DNA of 21,854 nucleotides from positions 1-21,854 of the IMG/VR virus record IMGVR_UViG_3300027752_001680, one strand, 5' to 3'. How positions within the stretch are numbered: the first letter of the stretch is position 1; each line of letters opens with the position of its first letter. The DNA comes from a virus. The translations under genes and the position numbers were made by a program. Under the pieces are notes generated by a model. That model saw only the letters and a list, made by a program, of their open reading frames with translations. It ran no database searches and had not been told where the DNA came from. Shown here in pieces: positions 6,017 to 12,525 of this stretch.

Positions 6017-6869
6017 TAGGTGAGTACGTTTTTCTACTACTATTTTTGTCAGCAGTTGCCGATACACCTAATTGACCAATTGAGCCCATGTTGCCTCTAA
6101 AAATATAAGAGCCTACATGATTAATTTGCATCCATGGACACATCCAAACTTTCAAGTCTGCTTTACGAGCCATTTGACAGAAGAAATAATCCTCTGAAAG
6201 ATAGCGTTTAGATTCAGGGTCAATAACACAATCGAAATATGCGGTAATATCCCTTTCACCATCAAAGTTGTTGGTGCGGATGTGGTCGGGTTTGTATTTA
6301 AGTTCTGGATACGCATCGCGATATTTTTCCAGAGTATTTCTTGCGATAAGCATGAAACCTGTTCCAGCCTCTGACACTTCAACTGGTTCCCCAAGTTTAA
6401 ATGATTTGGTGCCTTTAACAGGATTAAATACGAAGTCAGATGTATATTGTTCCAATTTAAATGGATTGTCTTTTGCCAGACCTAGTTCAGCTGCCTTAGC
6501 AACTTTTTCCCAAGCAATTGTTTTCTTAGGATAGGGCCCAGTCACGACATCATATTCATCTGGGTTTTGGATATTTAAAGCAAGTAGTGCCAATACATCT
6601 TTAGGATTAAAACCTATATCGGAATCAATGAACATCAAGTGAGTACAATCACTTCTCATAAATTCATCTACGATATAGTTCCTAGCTCTTTGTACTAGAC
6701 TCTCATTAAATAAGAAATAATATTTGAGTGGAATTTGGTGTTGTGCACAAAGCATACTCAAATCATTTGTTGATTTTGTATATAAACCACCACACTGACC
6801 ACCGTACATAGGTGTACCAATGAATAGTTTATATTTTCTTAACTCTTCAGTTTTTACTTCGATCTGCAT
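5997..6869 (-). CDS. Family-2-like glycosyltransferase (GT-A fold)
   Basis: Predicted to transfer a sugar from a nucleotide sugar; acceptor unknown. The 290-aa protein opens with KYKLFIGTPMYGGQCGGLY, then has RARNYIVDEFMRSDCTHLMFIDSDIGF, in which DSD (residues 82-84) is the metal/nucleotide-sugar DxD motif of GT-A enzymes. Later come an EAGTGFMLIAR acceptor-side motif and a YLSEDYFFC (E-D) catalytic-base-like segment, the order seen in GT2-like phage enzymes. AAGGA precedes ATG 6869. It follows the 77-aa gene and overlaps the gp45 promoter at its 3' end. With the neighbouring UDP-glucose dehydrogenase, epimerase and TAGT-type enzyme it forms a sugar module; a DNA base or virion protein could be the acceptor. 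Confidence 0.8.
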   Translation of the reverse strand: MQIEVKTEELRKYKLFIGTPMYGGQCGGLYTKSTNDLSMLCAQHQIPLKYYFLFNESLVQRARNYIVDEFMRSDCTHLMFIDSDIGFNPKDVLALLALNIQNPDEYDVVTGPYPKKTIAWEKVAKAAELGLAKDNPFKLEQYTSDFVFNPVKGTKSFKLGEPVEVSEAGTGFMLIARNTLEKYRDAYPELKYKPDHIRTNNFDGERDITAYFDCVIDPESKRYLSEDYFFCQMARKADLKVWMCPWMQINHVGSYIFRGNMGSIGQLGVSATADKNSSRKTYSPIDKATK

Positions 6870-6884
6870 AATATACTTTTTCCT

Positions 6885-7118
6885 TTAAGGAAGCCTTGGG
6901 GCTGCAGGGGTTTTAAAATGTTTATTAAGCATTTCCAATTTATCTTCGTATTCAGAGATCATAGCCAATTCTTTTTCAATTGTTTCCATAATATCCGGAT
7001 GTTCTGCCACACCGACATGAGAGTTCAATAGAACTTCCACATTAATTTTATGTTTTTCAATATGAGCTCGAAAGTGTAGTTCCGAAGCTGTTATTATTTT
7101 TTCTTTTAGATTTAGCAT
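6885..7118 (-). CDS. Conserved-looking 77-aa helical protein
   Basis: Function unknown. The product (start MLNLKEKIITASELHFRAH) is almost entirely helical and charged, with an HIEKHKINVEVLL segment, a central GVAEHPDIMETIEKEL helix and a short Pro/Ala tail. I recall similar small proteins beside replication genes in marine T4-like phages, but cannot verify that here. An AGGA sits 8 nt before ATG 7118. A perfect early promoter (7133-7161) has its -10 only 14 nt from the ATG, so this is the first gene of the 77-aa/glycosyltransferase unit and its AGGA falls in the promoter discriminator. Confidence 0.78.
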   Translation of the reverse strand: MLNLKEKIITASELHFRAHIEKHKINVEVLLNSHVGVAEHPDIMETIEKELAMISEYEDKLEMLNKHFKTPAAPRLP

Positions 7119-7132
7119 TATTTAGTTCCTAT

Positions 7133-7161
7133 ATTATAACACACTTTTGGTCATTTGTCAA
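7133..7161 (-). promoter_or_regulatory. Early sigma70-type promoter of the 77-aa/glycosyltransferase unit
   Basis: Minus strand: TTGACA (7161-7156), 17-bp spacer, TATAAT (7138-7133) with extended -10 TGT. The -35 is inside the last codons of the UDP-glucose dehydrogenase gene, whose TGA stop (7153-7151) lies in the spacer. Confidence 0.85.
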
Positions 7162-8044
7162 CACGATACGTGTCATTAAGTTGTATTGCTCTTTCCAGTA
7201 ACTCCAACATGGAATTATTTCTTGATTCCTCAACAAAGGCTTTTGTATCTTTTGGGAAGCAATTGCCACCAAAACCAAATTGACCATCTGGTCCTGGAAC
7301 ATTCATATGAGAAGGTCCGATTCTTGGTTCGTGGGCCAATATGCCAATAAACTCTTCCCAAGGTGTATCCATGGAATAAGTGTTATACAATTGTCTTAAT
7401 TCATTAAAGAATACAACTTTTGTTGCCAACCAACTATTCATTGTATATTTAAGAAAACTTGCTGCTTTGATATCCAGTTTAAATGAAGGAACCGGTTTTA
7501 CAAGGCTGTGTTTCGTATACATTTGTTCGACCTTAGTACATGCGTCCCAGTCACCCCCAAAAATTTGGAATGGTGGGTTAATGAAATCATCATTAGCATT
7601 TGCTTCAGTTAGAAATTCTGGGTTATATACGATTTGTAATTGAGTGAAAGTATTCACAAAGGCTTCCAAGACACTCGGTGCGACTGTTGATTTAACTACA
7701 ACAACGCCCTTGTATTTTTCCTTATTGAGAGTTTTTAATGTGTCTCTAATAAGGTCTGCGTTTACACTACCTACCGGGCCATCAGCTGTTGCTGTTTTTC
7801 TTGTTGGTGTCGGTAAACAAATAAACATTACATCAGGATTTAGTTCTACCAAATCCATTGCAGTGAGTTCTGAAAATCGTGGGTCAACTACGAAAGTATC
7901 CACTGTATCAGTTTCAAATCCATTCGCTACAGCACCACCGACAAAACCTCTGCCGATAATTCCAAGTTTAAGTGATAATCCTGGCATGGTAAGTTTCATC
8001 TGCCTTGGCGTTTTAAACGCTCTAATATTTGTTGCTTGTTCCAT
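7151..8044 (-). CDS. Short UDP-glucose/GDP-mannose dehydrogenase-type enzyme
   Basis: Predicted NAD-dependent oxidation of a nucleotide sugar to the uronate (for example UDP-glucose to UDP-glucuronate). The N-terminal Rossmann motif is LGIIGRGFVGG (about residues 27-37), followed by PDVMFICLPTPT, VVVKSTVAPS and YNPEFLTEANANDDF, all family landmarks. The central domain has KYTMNSWLATKVVFFNEL and the catalytic-cysteine loop GFGGNCFPKDTKAF (Cys262). At 297 aa it ends shortly after that loop and lacks the C-terminal UDP-binding domain of the usual ~400-450-aa enzymes. The end is not a frameshift: the gene stops cleanly at a promoter. GGAG precedes ATG 8044; dexA lies 20 nt upstream. Whether it is active, or acts as a compact dimer, is open. 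Confidence 0.87.
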   Translation of the reverse strand: MEQATNIRAFKTPRQMKLTMPGLSLKLGIIGRGFVGGAVANGFETDTVDTFVVDPRFSELTAMDLVELNPDVMFICLPTPTRKTATADGPVGSVNADLIRDTLKTLNKEKYKGVVVVKSTVAPSVLEAFVNTFTQLQIVYNPEFLTEANANDDFINPPFQIFGGDWDACTKVEQMYTKHSLVKPVPSFKLDIKAASFLKYTMNSWLATKVVFFNELRQLYNTYSMDTPWEEFIGILAHEPRIGPSHMNVPGPDGQFGFGGNCFPKDTKAFVEESRNNSMLELLERAIQLNDTYRVDK

Positions 8045-8064
8045 TTTGTCTCCATAATATAAAA

Positions 8065-8682
8065 TTAATCAAGTTTCTCTGCACGTTCAATTGCCTGTAA
8101 TCTTAACACATCAGCTAAAATATCCCAGGCACTATCGTGTGCTTTAAAAGTTTTATCCCAGAGCTGTGTATCTTCAATAGGACAGAATCCATTCTTACGA
8201 GGGAAATCCAATTTCGCATCAATCCAAGATCTTGTATCTCTAAGGGACCAATGTGGCAGGTATTCCATCACTTGATTTTTCTTTCCAATTGCATCAAATA
8301 ATCTCCATAATATAATCGGATCGAAAGAATTACTTCTTGACCACCAGTTAGAGATTTTTCCGTGTGGGATTAGGTATGATATAAACTGCTCAGCAAATTG
8401 TTCTAAGCTGATATCTGTTGCTTTCGGTACAATATTCTTACGAACATCAGATGGTTGTGATTCCCAGAATGCAACAGTGCTTTTATCAATAGTAAAATTG
8501 TATAGAGAAACTTGTTCTCTAATATCGAATTTGTATTTTTGGACTGACTGAAGGTCGCCAAAGTTGTATGGTTTGTCGGAAGTAAATTTGTCCCAATCAA
8601 ATACCAATGCTGACATGTCTATGACGACACAGTTATTGGTATCAATACCCATTGTTTCAAAGTCAATAATGCAGTGCTTCAT
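8065..8682 (-). CDS. dexA: DexA-like 3'-5' exonuclease (DEDDh)
   Basis: Resembles T4 exonuclease A (DexA), a DEDD-family 3'-5' exonuclease of accessory function in T4. The 205-aa protein has ExoI IDFETMG (D7, E9), a central STVAFWESQPSDVRKNI block much like T4's STIEWWKNQSPEARKNI, ExoII NSFDPIIL, and ExoIII HDSAWDILADVLRL with the catalytic His and Asp. Length is near T4 DexA (227 aa). GAGGAA precedes ATG 8682. A perfect early promoter (8709-8737) sits at the end of the epimerase gene, and a late-type TATAAATA box lies further up (8754-8761), so both early and late expression are possible. Confidence 0.88.
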   Translation of the reverse strand: MKHCIIDFETMGIDTNNCVVIDMSALVFDWDKFTSDKPYNFGDLQSVQKYKFDIREQVSLYNFTIDKSTVAFWESQPSDVRKNIVPKATDISLEQFAEQFISYLIPHGKISNWWSRSNSFDPIILWRLFDAIGKKNQVMEYLPHWSLRDTRSWIDAKLDFPRKNGFCPIEDTQLWDKTFKAHDSAWDILADVLRLQAIERAEKLD

Positions 8683-8708
8683 AATATAAATTCCTCATTT
8701 GTTGTACC

Positions 8709-8737
8709 ATTATATACTATTTTGTACATAATGTCAA
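8709..8737 (-). promoter_or_regulatory. Early sigma70-type promoter of dexA/UDP-glucose dehydrogenase
   Basis: Minus strand: TTGACA (8737-8732), 17-bp spacer, TATAAT (8714-8709). The TGA inside the -35 box is the stop codon of the epimerase gene. Confidence 0.85.
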
Positions 8738-9588
8738 CCATTATCTATCAACTTATTTATATAAGTTTTCAGATTGTGTTTTGGAGACCAGCCTAGGTCC
8801 CGTGTTTTTTCTGTGATGACACTAGCAGACATACGATTGCCTTTTCTAGGTGGTAGTTGTTCGGTACGAGTGTTAAACATCTTAGCTACATCCGCCACAG
8901 TGTATTTTTCTGGATGGCCAATACCATATTCATCACCCTGTCCCTTGTCACCTATCAGTACTAGAGCGTCTACAATATCATCTATATAAGTGAAATTTCT
9001 TTCCTGGGTACCAGGCATTACAATTGGTAGAGCCTTGCCGTCAGATTTTAATTTTGCATATTTTGCAATAAGTGTCGCGTATGGCCCATCTTTTATTTCT
9101 CTGGGTCCATATACATTATAAAAGTATGTAATTGCATAATCAATACCAAACCACTCACCATATTGTTTTACCAATTCAGTATTACGAGCTTTGGACCAAG
9201 CATAAGGACTCATTACATAACCATCATCCGTGTCAGCAAATTTAGTACTGGAGCCTGAATAAACAAGTTTTGCACCCCATGCACGGACACATTCCAATAC
9301 TCTTGTTGTGCCTTCGCAATTAAATTTATGAACCAATTCAATATCGTCAAATGATTGTTCGACACGAGAATATTCACCTAAATGATAAACTCTATCAATA
9401 CCAGAGAATCTCTCCGGCGTTAGATTTGTAGTACAATCCTCAACATATGCAACTCTTTCCACATGATTTTCTACTGAGCCAGTAAAATAATTATCATATG
9501 AAATTACATCATGGCCTTCGGATACAAGTCTTTCAGCAAGATGACTTCCTACAAAACCTGCACCACCTGTTATTAGAATTTTAGCCAT
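8734..9588 (-). CDS. NAD-dependent sugar-nucleotide epimerase/dehydratase
   Basis: Extended short-chain dehydrogenase of the UDP-glucose 4-epimerase-like group; would convert one nucleotide sugar to another. From ATG 9588 the 284-aa protein starts MAKILITGGAGFVGSHLAE (Rossmann TGGAGFVG), has D-N-Y-F-T-G (adenine-ribose side), LVYSGSSTKFAD and the catalytic YAWSK (YxxxK), then YNVYGPRE and RNFTYIDDIVDAL, both typical of the family. The reading frame runs on to 9651, but that part overlaps the TAGT-type gene; at 9588 the overlap is 8 nt and a GGGAG lies 11 nt upstream. It is short at the C-terminus compared with GalE (~338 aa). The substrate cannot be told from sequence alone. Confidence 0.87.
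   Translation of the reverse strand: MAKILITGGAGFVGSHLAERLVSEGHDVISYDNYFTGSVENHVERVAYVEDCTTNLTPERFSGIDRVYHLGEYSRVEQSFDDIELVHKFNCEGTTRVLECVRAWGAKLVYSGSSTKFADTDDGYVMSPYAWSKARNTELVKQYGEWFGIDYAITYFYNVYGPREIKDGPYATLIAKYAKLKSDGKALPIVMPGTQERNFTYIDDIVDALVLIGDKGQGDEYGIGHPEKYTVADVAKMFNTRTEQLPPRKGNRMSASVITEKTRDLGWSPKHNLKTYINKLIDNG
8754..8761 (-). promoter_or_regulatory. Possible late promoter (TATAAATA) upstream of dexA
   Basis: The minus strand reads TATAAATA exactly, 72 nt before the dexA start and in the right direction. It lies inside the epimerase coding region (encoding Tyr-Ile-Asn/Lys), so in an AT-rich genome it may be coincidental. Confidence 0.3.
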
Positions 9589-10816
9589 GGATGGATGTTC
9601 TCCCTTCTGGAAATTCATCTGCCTCGAACTGTGGGTCTGGATATTGTTCATCCGTATTCCAGTTGCGCATTAGTTGCATTCCATAATTATCTACTTTATT
9701 TACAATTGGCATATCTTTTTTCAAAATAAGAGGATTCTGTCTAGCAGGATATCCATCTTTAGTCATAATCGCATTAAGATCTACATGGTGATGTACTCTG
9801 CCATATCTCTCAACTAGTGTCACACAATCAGGGTGCATTTCTTTTAACATTTTTGATTTGTTATATGCTGGATCATTTTCACCTTCACCAGAATAATCCT
9901 CATATACCTCAGTTGTGTTTCCACCTTTTACTGTTCCAGTTCTTAATTTGCCTTGAACAAATGCATACATTAATACTGTACACAAACCTTCTTTAAGGAC
10001 ACGAATACTTAGATCTACATCCTCGTTAAACTTGCCTCTCCATTTATGTGGGCAATTATTATCAATTAGGATACACGACATCATTCTTGTATTTAGTATG
10101 AATGGCTGATATGGGCATGGGTCAACAACAAAGAATTTATATTGGAAAGATGCTAGTGCAACATTTTCATATCTGTCAACAAAATCCTCAGTAGCCCTAA
10201 AAATACCAGAGCCATTCTCTACACGATATCTTTTGTTTTTGTGTAATCTTACGAACCCATCAATGTTATCGTCCATTAACCAATGTCTAGCATGACCATT
10301 GGCTTGGGAGTGTTCCCAACACCAGTTCCTGGCAGGGCCTGAGCCTTTGCCGTGGTTACTGAATGGTAATTCCAATACGGTTCCTAAATCGCCTGCGGCA
10401 CTTGTAGCTTTGACATAAACATCATATTCTTGTGGTTCAACCGCGATGTAATATGGTATGCCCATTTTCTCCAATGTCTTTGCAGTATGTCTTGTATCTG
10501 CTCTACCTTTACTAATAATATAGATAGGATATTTTGGATTAAAATGGTCTGTGTCAGTTTCGACATACCTGTTTGTCATATTTTCTTCTCTGCCTCTAGC
10601 AGGATAATAGACAACGTTTGTTTTCTTTGTTAGATTATATTCCATTTTATCACTGAAATGATTCCTATCTTCTTCTGATTTGAATTTAACAGCGATTTGT
10701 TTAAATACATCTTTTTTCTTTGCTTGAAAGGTTGGCATACCAGCTGCGTACCATTGCACGTACTGATTACGCCATTCCTTTTGAAGTTGTTCTTGAGTTT
10801 TTACTGGTGTATACAT
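9581..10816 (-). CDS. TET-associated-type glycosyltransferase (TAGT) with N-terminal module
   Basis: The 411-aa protein matches my recollection of the TAGT family, GT-A-fold glycosyltransferases that occur with phage TET/JBP dioxygenases and are predicted to glycosylate hydroxymethylated pyrimidines in DNA. Landmarks in order: YPIYIISKGRAD (about 96-107), YIAVEPQEYDVY, LPFSNHGKGSGPARNWCWEH (150-169), HWLMDDNIDGF (DDN at 182-184), DFVDRYENVALASF, WRGKFNEDVDLSIR (NEDxD, 264-268), KGGNTTEVY and YGRVHHHVD. Residues 38-79 form a separate module that also occurs in the 107-aa protein upstream. Its ATG shares a base with that gene's stop (TAATG), and its 3' end overlaps the epimerase. No TET oxygenase or hydroxymethylase is in this window, so DNA as acceptor is inferred from the family. 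Confidence 0.8.
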   Translation of the reverse strand: MYTPVKTQEQLQKEWRNQYVQWYAAGMPTFQAKKKDVFKQIAVKFKSEEDRNHFSDKMEYNLTKKTNVVYYPARGREENMTNRYVETDTDHFNPKYPIYIISKGRADTRHTAKTLEKMGIPYYIAVEPQEYDVYVKATSAAGDLGTVLELPFSNHGKGSGPARNWCWEHSQANGHARHWLMDDNIDGFVRLHKNKRYRVENGSGIFRATEDFVDRYENVALASFQYKFFVVDPCPYQPFILNTRMMSCILIDNNCPHKWRGKFNEDVDLSIRVLKEGLCTVLMYAFVQGKLRTGTVKGGNTTEVYEDYSGEGENDPAYNKSKMLKEMHPDCVTLVERYGRVHHHVDLNAIMTKDGYPARQNPLILKKDMPIVNKVDNYGMQLMRNWNTDEQYPDPQFEADEFPEGRTSIHG

Positions 10817-11139
10817 TATAATAAGTCCAATAGGCCATTCTCTTCACGGCCAGCTTTATAAACTACATCCTTAAGTTTCGGCATTGGTTTTTCGTCAATC
10901 GCCAACATAAAGTTAATATAGTCTTGTTCAGTTTCAAAGTTTACAAAAAGTGTTTGCCAGTCTTCTGGGAACTCAGCATCAACCTTTTTCCTATTCACTA
11001 GTGGTTTATATTCCTCTTCTTCCTCACCTAGGAATACACCTAATGTGTCAGTAATATTTTCATCAGCAACATAGCCAACCAAATCGTCATATTCGGCTGC
11101 TGTATCCTTTGTGTATTCTTTTAAAATTTTATCATTCAT
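10816..11139 (-). CDS. 107-aa acidic protein sharing a module with the TAGT-type enzyme
   Basis: Function unknown. The first 55 residues are acidic (including an EEEEE run); residues 61-101 (WQTLFVNFETEQDYINF to GREEN) line up with residues 38-79 of the next gene's product (FKQIAVKFKSEEDRNHF to GREEN), including the shared V-x-F-x-[ST]-E-x-[DE] core, VVY strand and terminal GREEN. This points to a duplicated domain or a mobile interaction module. The protein ends LLDLL, a short hydrophobic-acidic tail. GAGGT precedes ATG 11139. It is translationally coupled to the glycosyltransferase (TAATG), so the two probably act together. Confidence 0.72.
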   Translation of the reverse strand: MNDKILKEYTKDTAAEYDDLVGYVADENITDTLGVFLGEEEEEYKPLVNRKKVDAEFPEDWQTLFVNFETEQDYINFMLAIDEKPMPKLKDVVYKAGREENGLLDLL

Positions 11140-11176
11140 AATTTAATTTACCTCATTTGAAATATATTTAGTAACT

Positions 11177-11755
11177 TTACGCAACTTTTTTGAGTCTCCA
11201 TTTTGGAAAAGTTTTTGCCTTACATCTGTAAGACACACCTTCCTTACTCATTTTATATTTCTCCGCGACCTTAGAAGGAGAAGTATATGTTACGCCCTCT
11301 ATTATATAGTCAAATTTTCTAGCTGGGGTTGCGACCCAAGGGACTAATTTAATCCCTGCTTCCCTATATGCATCTCTCCAAAATAGAGTATCATATTTTT
11401 TCAATACAATATTCTCTTCTGAAGTAGTATAGTGCCCTCTCATTCTAGACATTAAGAGTCTTTTAATGAAATTGTCACTCTTGCCTCTTTCAAAAGCCCT
11501 AAGAATATCTTGTACAGATTTTGTTCTACTGAAATAGTGTTCATAACATGGTCTGTATTTGGAATCCTTTGCCCTTTCAGCCACTGCCCTCTCAGAGATA
11601 AATCTCACTGGCATTCGTCCAGCTGCAAACAAGGAATTTGTTAGAGCTGAATTAGCCATTTTCTGGCATTTGTTGTAAGCTTTTGGACGGCCTAGAATTA
11701 GTTTGAAGAGGCTGAAAACCTCTTCTTGATTCTGTGTAAGTGTGTGTTTTGACAT
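11177..11755 (-). CDS. NUMOD-like DNA-binding protein, possible homing-endonuclease relative
   Basis: The C-terminus of this 192-aa protein (about the last 45 residues, IIEGVTYTSPSKVAEKYKMSKEGVSYRCKAKTFPKW split over a GVxYxSxxxVAxxYxMSxxxVxxRC pattern) is a NUMOD-type helix-turn-helix, the DNA-binding tail found on many phage homing endonucleases. The basic N-terminal 140 residues contain R-P-C-Y-E-H-Y-F-S-R, with E, H and R that could be catalytic, but no clear GIY-YIG or HNH signature. Start: the frame opens at ATG 11779, only 11 nt from the promoter -10, but ATG 11755 has AAGGA 8 nt upstream and leaves a normal leader, so I prefer it. A free-standing selfish nuclease or a DNA-binding regulator are both possible. 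Confidence 0.62.
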   Translation of the reverse strand: MSKHTLTQNQEEVFSLFKLILGRPKAYNKCQKMANSALTNSLFAAGRMPVRFISERAVAERAKDSKYRPCYEHYFSRTKSVQDILRAFERGKSDNFIKRLLMSRMRGHYTTSEENIVLKKYDTLFWRDAYREAGIKLVPWVATPARKFDYIIEGVTYTSPSKVAEKYKMSKEGVSYRCKAKTFPKWRLKKVA

Positions 11756-11790
11756 AGTTTGCATCCTTGTGTTAGCCATAATATAAGTAT

Positions 11791-11819
11791 ATTATAACAC
11801 AATTACTCTTCATTGTCAA
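11791..11819 (-). promoter_or_regulatory. Early sigma70-type promoter of the NUMOD-like/TAGT/epimerase operon
   Basis: Minus strand: TTGACA (11819-11814), 17-bp spacer, TATAAT (11796-11791) with extended -10 TGT. It begins 3 nt past the stop of the 44-aa ORF. Confidence 0.85.
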
Positions 11820-11822
11820 CCC

Positions 11823-11957
11823 CTATTTTGGCCCACCGTTGTGGCCAATCATAGATGATTTTGCGTTTTGCTTTTCTCTCCAAGCTAGGAAATGAATTGC
11901 AACTTCTCTTGTTGTGTGAGTTAGAGTACTCACAGGACTTCTTTTAGATTTTTTCAT
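11823..11957 (-). CDS. 44-aa basic protein after glutaredoxin
   Basis: A small leftward ORF whose ATG shares a base with the glutaredoxin stop codon (TAATG at 11959-11955) and which ends TAG at 11825-11823, just before the next promoter. It starts MKKSKRSPVSTLTHTTREV and continues with an amphipathic helix (AIHFLAWREKQ). It is Lys/Arg-rich with no recognised family. The start/stop overlap, the same as at several certain junctions here, and its exact fit between glutaredoxin and promoter support it as a real coupled gene. Confidence 0.6.
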   Translation of the reverse strand: MKKSKRSPVSTLTHTTREVAIHFLAWREKQNAKSSMIGHNGGPK

Positions 11958-12187
11958 TAATCTTTAACCTCAGTTAGTGCTTTAAGTTCAGTATACCCAC
12001 CAATCTTATTATCATCGACAATAATTTGAGGGAAAGTTCTTGCTGTTGGGAATTCTGCTTTGAATTCGTCAAACGTGTAATCCTCATCTAGTTGAAGATA
12101 AGTATAGTCAAGTCCTTGTTGGGCACATAGACTTTTTGCTTGAACACAATAGCCACATGATGTTTTGCCATAAATTGTAACTGACAT
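11957..12187 (-). CDS. Glutaredoxin
   Basis: Small dithiol oxidoreductase that could reduce ribonucleotide reductase or other disulfides. The 76-aa protein has the thioredoxin-fold start MSVTIYGKTSCGYCVQAK with a CGYC active site (Cys11 and Cys14), the cis-proline TFPQIIVD motif and the GGYTEL glutathione-side loop, all in the correct order and at the family's minimal length. The ATG shares a base with the stop of the 95-aa upstream gene. It might also recycle the peroxiredoxin coded at 926-1447; that is inference. Confidence 0.93.
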   Translation of the reverse strand: MSVTIYGKTSCGYCVQAKSLCAQQGLDYTYLQLDEDYTFDEFKAEFPTARTFPQIIVDDNKIGGYTELKALTEVKD

Positions 12188-12474
12188 TATACTAACTTTA
12201 ACCCACCAGAACCAGGCATGATTAGTCCAGTTGTGGCTTCAATTACTTGTGCTTTCAACTCGTCCATTGGCTCTGCCAAGAACATAACTGAGTTTTCATT
12301 CACTACAATTGGTTCCCTTTTAGCGTAAGGAACAAAAGGAACCATTCCAATTTTACCTTCACCAGCTGGGACCAAAAGAATACCATCCGTTAAGGTATAG
12401 AATCCTTTGTCATATTTTACTTTTGCTACAACTTCTTCACCAGTTGTAAGCCTTACGATTTGTATTTCGCTCAT
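12187..12474 (-). CDS. 95-aa Sm-like-fold candidate
   Basis: Unknown function. The N-terminal half (IQIVRLTTGEEVVAKVKYDKGFYTLTD split as VxLxTGEEVVAxV then FYxLxDxxxLVP) has the Sm1-like rhythm of LSm/Hfq proteins: strand, TGE turn, strand, strand. A later strand (ENSVMFLAEP) could be Sm2. A Gly-rich region and helix follow (MDELKAQVIEATTG). This is a pattern-level match only; an RNA-binding ring is inference. AGGAG precedes ATG 12474, and it is the first gene after a perfect early promoter, coupled to glutaredoxin downstream. Similar short proteins occur, by my recollection, in other marine T4-like phages as conserved hypotheticals. Confidence 0.75.
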   Translation of the reverse strand: MSEIQIVRLTTGEEVVAKVKYDKGFYTLTDGILLVPAGEGKIGMVPFVPYAKREPIVVNENSVMFLAEPMDELKAQVIEATTGLIMPGSGGLKLV

Positions 12475-12496
12475 ATATTTCTCCTAATGTGTGTAT

Positions 12497-12525
12497 ATTA
12501 TAACACGTTTATTTGTATTTGTCAA
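12497..12525 (-). promoter_or_regulatory. Early sigma70-type promoter of the Sm-like/glutaredoxin unit
   Basis: Minus strand: TTGACA (12525-12520), 17-bp spacer, TATAAT (12502-12497) with extended -10 TGT. The TGA inside the -35 is the stop codon of the sulfotransferase-like gene. Confidence 0.85.

Noticed and set aside
7644-8057. 137-codon rightward ORF opposite the UDP-glucose dehydrogenase gene
   Set aside because: It is fully antisense to a gene with clear family motifs, and has no ribosome site and no recognisable domain.
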